From positions 1 through 9,012 of the forward strand of contig CAMYJP010000090.1 of the NCBI GenBank assembly GCA_947258675.1: a DNA stretch of 9,012 nucleotides. The letters are read 5' to 3'. The notes beneath the pieces were generated by a model. That model saw nothing but the letters and a program-made list of their open reading frames with translations. It was not told the DNA's origin and searched no databases. The DNA comes from an uncultured Desulfobulbaceae bacterium. Its GTDB lineage: Bacteria; Desulfobacterota; Desulfobulbia; Desulfobulbales; BM004. Positions within the stretch are counted from its first letter, which is position 1, and each line of letters starts with the position of its first letter. This document shows positions 5,342-9,012 of the stretch, piece after piece. A program made the translations under genes and the position numbers.

Positions 5342-6022
5342 TTATTTAGACCACTCATAAAGGAGATATGATCTAACCTTTTCATAATCAATACGCCGCA
5401 TACCGCCTTGCACACTAAATAATGATAAAGAAGCCATATTTTCAAAGATTTCTTTGGCACGATTCGTTTCTGCGCTTTTCATCCCAATGTTCCTGAGCAT
5501 ATGAACAAGGTTCAATGCATCTGTAAATGTTTTTGCATATCTTAATTGTTCCGCAATTACCTCAATAAGATGGCCGTCTCGTGCAAATGGATCATCAAGA
5601 ACATTTGGAACTGTTGTCTCACCAATACCGAGCGATCTGAGGATTGATGGCAATGAACTCTGAACTCCTGAACTAATATCGACACAATGAAGGCCAGCTA
5701 GCTCAATTGGAGATTTTTCATTTGGTATTTGCTTAAGAATAAAGGGCTTTATGTCTTTTTCAAGTTCGGTAGCTCTAACCAATTCTCTTAAGCACCATTT
5801 TGATTTTATTGACTCTTCGGAAACGATAAAAATGAAAAAGTGTTGACGAATTATTGCTTCCAAAATTTCAACAGGAAAATTATCTCCTCCCTCAATTCCC
5901 TTCTTATCCCACCAAACATTAATCCCTACACTTCCAAGAGTTTCAGCTAATGATTTCGTTGTCGAGAAATCAGGTTCGCGGGAAGAATGGCTTATAAACA
6001 CAGACCCAATTGAATTTTTCAT
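5342..6022 (-). CDS. TIR-domain protein, candidate defence effector
   Basis: A 226-residue cytoplasmic protein. Residues 1 to about 130 are a bacterial TIR domain. Strand A is SVFISHSSRE (7-16), WWDKKGI (37-43) fits the strand B/BB-loop area, HFFIFIVSEESIKSKWC (61-77) gives strand C, and RELVRA carries Glu80, placed where the catalytic glutamate of NAD-cleaving TIRs lies. Residues about 135-226 form a helical C-terminal region, starting near DPFARDGHLIEVIAEQ, with no family I recognise. TIR domains of this kind in bacteria hydrolyse or cyclise NAD+ in abortive anti-phage responses, usually when triggered by a sensor. No partner gene is in this cassette, so the C-terminal region may be the sensor or oligomerisation part. 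ATG at 6022 has weak AAAAG upstream. Activity and role are inference. Confidence 0.85.
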   Translation of the reverse strand: MKNSIGSVFISHSSREPDFSTTKSLAETLGSVGINVWWDKKGIEGGDNFPVEILEAIIRQHFFIFIVSEESIKSKWCLRELVRATELEKDIKPFILKQIPNEKSPIELAGLHCVDISSGVQSSLPSILRSLGIGETTVPNVLDDPFARDGHLIEVIAEQLRYAKTFTDALNLVHMLRNIGMKSAETNRAKEIFENMASLSLFSVQGGMRRIDYEKVRSYLLYEWSK

Positions 6023-6040
6023 CTTTTATTTCTTTTTATA

Positions 6041-6129
6041 GCCGAACGGGTTGGGTAACCAGCCGCGCCATAAAACTGGTCTGTAACGCCGCAACGGATC
6101 TCGCGGTCTGGTTCACCCATTTGTTCGGT
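6041..6129 (-). other. attC site between the TIR and 6113-6823 genes
   Basis: An 89-bp attC on the minus strand, with left core ACCGAAC (6123-6129) and right core GTTCGGC (6041-6047). Arms GGGTGAACCAGACCGCG and CGCGGCTGGTTACCC pair well. The right core matches CCCGAAC at 5327-5333 in six of seven positions, and the left core pairs exactly with GTTCGGT at 6833-6839. The coding sequence of the upstream gene runs through the left core and stops inside the arm. Confidence 0.88.
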
Positions 6130-6823
6130 TTTCTTTTATAAATTTAATAGATTCTGAATAGTCAAAAGGCTTGCCCTCAATCCTTTTTTTCCAAAACGCA
6201 TCGAAAAGGTAATGATATTTTTCTGGAAACATTTTTTGAAAAGCTTCTCTTTGGTTATTCGTGAAATTCAAGTTCTTACTTCTGATATGGAGCAATAATG
6301 TGCTCTTGTTAGAGAATGCATGGCAGTCTGAGAGAAATAGAATGCCAATATCGATATTACCGGGCTCAATTAACAAAGCCTCATCAAAGAGAAATTCTGA
6401 AAACTTTGAAAGGTATCTCTTGCGACTTAAGGGTATTATTTTGTTGTTTTTATTAATACGAGAAATTGAATAACTTTGTATCTCGGAGAAATGCAGGCCG
6501 ATTGGGAAAACTCTTTTTTTGTGGGGTACATTCTCTTTATGCTCATCACAAATTGCATCACTGAAACAATGAGACTGAAAATCTTTTAGCAAAATTGTGA
6601 TACCGTTCTCGTTCTGTTCAGCAGATTCGACCCAACTATCATGCAATCTTGAGTTGAGATAGGCGTGACCCTGAGGCAAAATATTCTTCCTGTTTTCAAT
6701 TAACTCCTTGTAATCATCTGATAATTGCTTGACTTGAACTTCATCGTATTCCCAGTTGTTTCCTGGTGTGCATATCAGTGAATCCAGCAAAGGAAATCTG
6801 TGATGGAAATAATTTGAATTCAT
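6113..6823 (-). CDS. Cassette protein of 236 aa, unknown function
   Basis: A hydrophilic 236-residue protein with no signal peptide or membrane helix and no motif I can place. It begins MNSNYFHHRFPLLDSLICTP and is rich in Asn, Lys, His and aromatic residues, as is common in AT-rich cassettes. A stretch with ISRINKNNKIIPLSRKRYLSK (about residues 124-144, given here only as a landmark) is strongly basic, and the C-terminal third (FQKMFPEKYHYLFDAFWKK) looks helical. ATG at 6823 is 9 bases from the opening core and lacks a Shine-Dalgarno sequence. The end is notable: codons CGA ACA AAT GGG TGA come from the attC itself, so the protein's last five residues (RTNG and before) are encoded by the recombination site. 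Confidence 0.72.
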   Translation of the reverse strand: MNSNYFHHRFPLLDSLICTPGNNWEYDEVQVKQLSDDYKELIENRKNILPQGHAYLNSRLHDSWVESAEQNENGITILLKDFQSHCFSDAICDEHKENVPHKKRVFPIGLHFSEIQSYSISRINKNNKIIPLSRKRYLSKFSEFLFDEALLIEPGNIDIGILFLSDCHAFSNKSTLLLHIRSKNLNFTNNQREAFQKMFPEKYHYLFDAFWKKRIEGKPFDYSESIKFIKENRTNG

Positions 6824-6832
6824 TATTTTGAA

Positions 6833-6959
6833 ACCGAACGCTGCCGGTCACCAGTGCAAAAAGCTGCCACTAAATTACAAAGATACGAAAAATTATGCTA
6901 AGCCTCAACCTTGACTAACCCCACGGCTTTTTTGCATCTGGTGCACTGGTTTGTTATAA
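6833..6959 (-). other. attC site between the 6113-6823 and 6982-7272 genes
   Basis: A 127-bp attC on the minus strand. The left core is TTATAAC (6953-6959) and the right core GTTCGGT (6833-6839). Arms GTGCACCAGATGCAAAAA and TTTTTGCACTGGTGAC pair over about 16 bases with offsets. The cores pair exactly with those at the far ends of the two flanking cassettes (7285-7291 and 6123-6129). Confidence 0.9.
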
Positions 6960-6981
6960 GATGTCCTATGATCAGGGATGG

Positions 6982-7272
6982 TTAACACCCACTAAACAAA
7001 AGCAAAGGTAACCAGAATATAGGTTCAAGAAACATTGTTGCTAAGCACCCTTTTTCAGTCTTAGTAATAGCTGAAGACTTCCTAAGAAATGCAACAATTT
7101 CTGCCTCATTTTTTGCTTCTTTAACTCCGGGATATCCCCATTCTGCTATTTTTTGCTTAACTTCAAGAAAGTCTTTTATTTTAGCCAGATCTTTGTATTG
7201 CCTATAAGAGAAATAGTATCCCCGTAGACCATGTTTTCCTAATTCTTTTATGACTTTATAACCGCATTTCAT
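6982..7272 (-). CDS. Small protein of 96 aa with hydrophobic C-terminal tail
   Basis: Unrecognised. Residues 1-75 are basic and hydrophilic (MKCGYKVIKELGKHG, YYFSYRQYKDLAKIKDF, KQKIAEWGYPGVKEAKNEAE). The last 18 or so, ending FLEPIFWLPLLLFSGC, are hydrophobic and could be a tail anchor or membrane contact. A terminal Cys is unusual but is not a lipobox. ATG at 7272 lies 12 bases after the cassette's core GTTATAA, and the leader has no Shine-Dalgarno sequence. The single gene fills the cassette. Coding potential is supported mainly by position between two good attC sites and by strand. Confidence 0.6.
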   Translation of the reverse strand: MKCGYKVIKELGKHGLRGYYFSYRQYKDLAKIKDFLEVKQKIAEWGYPGVKEAKNEAEIVAFLRKSSAITKTEKGCLATMFLEPIFWLPLLLFSGC

Positions 7273-7284
7273 ATTTACGTGAAC

Positions 7285-7410
7285 TTATAACGGAAAGCTC
7301 ACCTGCCGGGAACCCAACCGGGCAGCCGTTAAAGGCACGTTTAACTCAGACACTGAAAACGAGAAGAACCGCACCGGGTTCCCGGTCGAGTGTGCAGCGT
7401 TTTGTTAAGT
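7285..7410 (-). other. attC site between the 6982-7272 and 7405-7833 genes
   Basis: A 126-bp attC on the minus strand with left core ACTTAAC (7404-7410) and right core GTTATAA (7285-7291). Arms CTCGACCGGGAACCCGG and CGGGTTCCCGGCAGGTGAG pair. The right core pairs exactly with TTATAAC at 6953-6959. The left core should pair with GTTAAGT at the start of the 7405-7833 cassette, but no such core is found upstream of that gene. Confidence 0.87.
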
Positions 7411-7833
7411 GGTTTTCTTAGAAAATTTATTAACAACGGCGCAAATAAATAGCAGAACAAAAAACGCCAACCATTGATATATTGGTAAAAATAAGAAAAT
7501 CAATCCTCCTTGAGCATCTATATGAACAAACATTGTATCGAAAAGGATAAAACCGGCAAAAAGAGAGATGACAAACATAAAAACTGAAAATGTTTTAATT
7601 AGAATCTTTTTTCTCGAAAAAACCAAAAGTGCGATAAACATTGCCAAATATGGCGATATGGCCCATAGCATCATACCAATCAAAAAGAAATAATCAGCTA
7701 ATTTTGAGTATGCGTAATTATCTCCCCAAGGCTGCGCAGCATATATTCCCATTGCAAATGTGAACAGACAAATACTTATTAGAAAAATCCAATCGAATGT
7801 TTCGGCTGTAGCGGACCGAAGGCTTTTACGCAA
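7405..7833 (-). CDS. Four-helix membrane protein, start region fused to a half attC
   Basis: An integral membrane protein of about 130-142 residues with four hydrophobic segments near 13-34 (FDWIFLISICLFTFAMG), 47-71, 76-101 and 110-137, and a basic C terminus (NKFSKKTT). I do not recognise the family. The only start codon before the first helix is TTG at 7833, and this and the next several codons derive from the truncated attC at 7821-7875. The next Met is residue 28, at the end of helix one. The native start may therefore have been deleted, leaving a gene that is 5'-truncated or uses a chimeric N terminus. The stop TAA lies within the downstream core ACTTAAC. Confidence 0.65.
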   Translation of the reverse strand: MRKSLRSATAETFDWIFLISICLFTFAMGIYAAQPWGDNYAYSKLADYFFLIGMMLWAISPYLAMFIALLVFSRKKILIKTFSVFMFVISLFAGFILFDTMFVHIDAQGGLIFLFLPIYQWLAFFVLLFICAVVNKFSKKTT

Positions 7834-7875
7834 ATCCGCACACTTCTCGCGCTCCGGTTCACTGAATTGTTCGAC
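7821..7875 (-). other. Half attC site (right arm and right core missing)
   Basis: On the minus strand, core GTCGAAC (7869-7875) is followed by arm sequence CAGTGAACCGGAGCGCGAG and by GCGGATTTGCGTAAAAG, the spacer block shared by other attC sites here. After that the expected complementary arm and a GTTAAGT core are absent, and the sequence passes into the four-helix protein gene. The core GTCGAAC pairs exactly with GTTCGAC at 8239-8245, so this is the attC of the 7884-8111 cassette with its second half deleted. Confidence 0.7.
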
Positions 7876-7883
7876 GCTGTTTG

Positions 7884-8111
7884 TTATTTCCAGACATAAT
7901 GCAAAACAAAATATGCGAGTGCTAATGATACCACAAATAAGAGTAGGAACGAGGGCATCATTGCTATTATTTCTGTCCAGGTATGAGGACCAGAATACAT
8001 TCCACCCGATAACAATCCCCCAAATTTATTGTGAAGGATTTTAACGAGTGTAAAAAAGGCCGCCGCAAATAACGAATAAAAGAGTCTGTCCTTTTTCAAT
8101 CGCATTATCAT
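7884..8111 (-). CDS. Small two-helix membrane protein, unknown function
   Basis: At most 75 residues, with hydrophobic segments near 9-27 (FYSLFAAAFFTLVKIL) and 47-72 (MMPSFLLLFVVSLALAYFVL), joined by a Gly-rich loop (GGLLSGGMYSGPHTW). The N terminus is basic (RLKKDR), which puts it in the cytoplasm under the positive-inside rule. ATG at 8105 (MRLKKD) is slightly favoured over ATG 8111 because CAGG is then about 8 bases away. The stop TAA is close to the half attC core. The leader from the cassette start (8239) to the gene is about 130 bases, long for this array, and could hold a cassette-borne promoter, though no good one is visible. Confidence 0.6.
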   Translation of the reverse strand: MIMRLKKDRLFYSLFAAAFFTLVKILHNKFGGLLSGGMYSGPHTWTEIIAMMPSFLLLFVVSLALAYFVLHYVWK

Positions 8112-8238
8112 TACCTGTTGAATCTATGAATATCGACCGATGAAAATGATATCAAATTGGTTCTTAGAAATTGTCTTTGGTATCATTGGAACATAGATGA
8201 CCAAATAATAAAAGACACCTGCTAAAATTATCTAAATC

Positions 8239-8302
8239 GTCGAACGCCGCGGTTCACAGGCCGCGAGGTACGAGCGGTCCTTTGTGAAACCGCATGTTAT
8301 AT
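8239..8302 (-). other. attC site between the two-helix protein and first cassette
   Basis: The shortest site here, at 64 bp. On the minus strand the left core is ATATAAC (8296-8302) and the right core GTTCGAC (8239-8245). Arms GCGGTTTCACAAA and CTGTGAACCGC pair with an offset base, and an inner GGACCGC/GCGGCC stem follows. The left core pairs exactly with GTTATAT at 8937-8943, so the first cassette is 8302 to 8942. Confidence 0.88.
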
Positions 8303-8890
8303 GGCGATCCTTTCAACAGGTTGATAAAAACTCATGAATGCGCCGGAAGCGCATGATTCTGATTTGGTAAGTTTTAGGTTTGTTGGGATAGCGCCATCAG
8401 CAAAGAGGCGTTTCCCGGCACCTACCACAACGGGAAAGGTCCAAAGTCGAAATTCATCGATTAACCTGTGAGAGAGCAGGGTTTGGATTAGTTGCCAACT
8501 ACCATGCACTTGCAAAAGTGGGCCTTCTTGTTCCTTGAGTCGAGACACCGCCGTGGCGACATCCCCAGAAATTCGCTCCGAGTTTTGCCACCTAAGATCC
8601 TTCAAAGTGGAAGTTACAACGAATTTCTTGGCTTTGTTGAGTTTTGCTGCGGTGGGATTGTCACCTGAGTTGGCAAAGCTTGACGCAAAAATTTCGTAGG
8701 TGATTCGCCCGAGCAAGAGATCGTAGGGTTCAGCCATTGCCTCTTGGACAACCTGCCCCATCACATCTTCCCAACAATCGCGCGCCCACCCCCCTTGTGT
8801 GAAATCGCCGGAAAAGTCTTCCTCTGGCACACTTGGCGCTTGCATTACTCCATCAAGCGTTTGAAAAGTCAATATAGCAAGTTTTCTCAT
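8297..8890 (-). CDS. RibD C-terminal/dihydrofolate reductase-family protein
   Basis: A 197-residue cytoplasmic protein of the RibD_C (bacterial bifunctional deaminase-reductase C-terminal) family, the DHFR-like fold also seen in YyaP/YwjB-type proteins. Diagnostic motifs are LTFQTLDGVMQAP (7-19), LLLGRITYE (58-66), KKFVVTSTL, LQVHGSWQLIQTLL (about 126-139) and FPVVVGAGKRLF (about 151-162), in the expected order, and the length is usual for the family. Members are presumed NAD(P)H-dependent reductases, but the substrates of stand-alone copies are mostly unknown. It should not be read as a trimethoprim-resistance dfr gene: it belongs to a different family from the dfrA and dfrB genes of mobile integrons. 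ATG at 8890 has AAAGGA 6 bases upstream. The stop TAA lies inside core ATATAAC. It is the first cassette after the possible attI, so it should be the best expressed if a promoter lies there. Confidence 0.9.
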   Translation of the reverse strand: MRKLAILTFQTLDGVMQAPSVPEEDFSGDFTQGGWARDCWEDVMGQVVQEAMAEPYDLLLGRITYEIFASSFANSGDNPTAAKLNKAKKFVVTSTLKDLRWQNSERISGDVATAVSRLKEQEGPLLQVHGSWQLIQTLLSHRLIDEFRLWTFPVVVGAGKRLFADGAIPTNLKLTKSESCASGAFMSFYQPVERIAI

Positions 8891-8936
8891 GAAATTTTCC
8901 TTTAGTATCGCCTAATAGGTCGATCTGGGTAATACC

Positions 8937-8990
8937 ATATAACCAACAAACCCCGCAGTTAGCGCAGTTTGCCTTTTATTAATAGGCGTT
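8937..8990 (-). other. Possible attI site
   Basis: Core GTTATAT (8937-8943, minus strand) opens the first cassette. To its right there is no attC-like arm pair within the window. Instead there is a direct repeat on the plus strand, CGCAGTT AG CGCAGTT (8953-8968), and on the minus strand a CGCTAAC that could act as a weak second integrase site. Direct repeats beside a simple core are typical of attI. The alternative is another attC whose left half lies beyond the window. Confidence 0.45.
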
Positions 8991-8992
8991 TA

Positions 8993-9012
8993 ATGATGAA
9001 GCATGATCGAAT
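8993..9012 (+). CDS. Possible first codons of a divergent integrase gene (partial)
   Basis: The last 20 bases open a frame on the plus strand, ATG ATG AAG CAT GAT CGA AT, with TAGG about 6 bases upstream. It diverges from the cassettes and abuts the possible attI, exactly where intI lies in most integrons. Six codons cannot identify a protein; the call rests on position only. Confidence 0.25.

Noticed and set aside
5248..5460. Minus-strand 70-codon frame over the attC and the 3' end of the TIR gene
   Set aside because: It overlaps the TIR coding sequence in another frame and continues through the attC. No domain or ribosome binding site supports it.
8127..8155. Minus-strand promoter candidate in the leader of the two-helix protein gene: TTGATA, 17-base gap, TATTCA
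   Set aside because: The -35 box is good and the spacing ideal, but the -10 box matches only three of six consensus bases. In such AT-rich sequence this is expected by chance.
1..8302. CRISPR array suggested by repeated GC-rich elements at intervals
   Set aside because: The repeats are 64 to 141 bp imperfect palindromes with paired 7-bp cores, separated by genes, and vary in arm sequence. That is the attC pattern, not short identical repeats with unique spacers.
8297..8890. Trimethoprim resistance dihydrofolate reductase (dfr) cassette
   Set aside because: The motifs (LDGVMQAP, GRITYE, HGSWQLI, VVVGAGKRLF) are those of the RibD_C family, not of DfrA or DfrB. No resistance claim is supported.

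Overview
The window is the attI-proximal part of a chromosomal-type integron cassette array. All credible genes lie on the minus strand, one per cassette in nearly every case. They are separated by attC recombination sites that I could delimit by eye: ten full sites, one half site and one site cut by the left edge. The array reads from high to low coordinates. At the far right, after the first cassette, there is a core site with short direct repeats and the first codons of a possible plus-strand ORF. That is the arrangement expected for attI and a divergent integrase gene, but the window ends before this can be proved. Taxonomy cannot be fixed. AT-rich, one-gene cassettes with attC sites of 64 to 141 bp suit a gamma-proteobacterium (marine or environmental) with a sedentary integron, or a metagenomic contig of that kind.

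Layout from array start to end (right to left): possible attI (about 8937-8990); RibD_C/dihydrofolate reductase-like enzyme (8297-8890); two-helix membrane protein (7884-8111); half attC fused to a four-helix membrane protein (7405-7833); 96-aa protein with hydrophobic tail (6982-7272); 236-aa unknown (6113-6823); TIR-domain protein (5342-6022); SAM methyltransferase with no normal start codon (4416-5162); secreted PD40 beta-propeller protein (3127-4305); small lipoprotein (2461-3000); 154-aa unknown (1873-2337); ORF-less group IIC intron (about 930-1771) directly followed by a 120-aa unknown (560-922); three-helix membrane protein (92-409); partial attC (1-41).

The cassettes are independent modules and need not form a pathway. 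Several stop codons lie inside the attC sites and leaders are short, so most genes probably depend on read-through transcription from the attI side or on promoters inside cassettes. I saw no convincing promoter or terminator. In each intact cassette the core at its start (GTTRRRY type) is the reverse complement of the core at the left end of its own attC (RYYYAAC type). This lets cassettes be delimited and exposes two irregular ones: the intron cassette and the fused membrane-protein cassette.

The most interesting items are the TIR protein as a possible stand-alone defence cassette, the group IIC intron that has lost nearly all of its reverse transcriptase gene but keeps a complete domain V, the half attC that fuses two cassettes, and the methyltransferase that seems to start at a non-standard codon.
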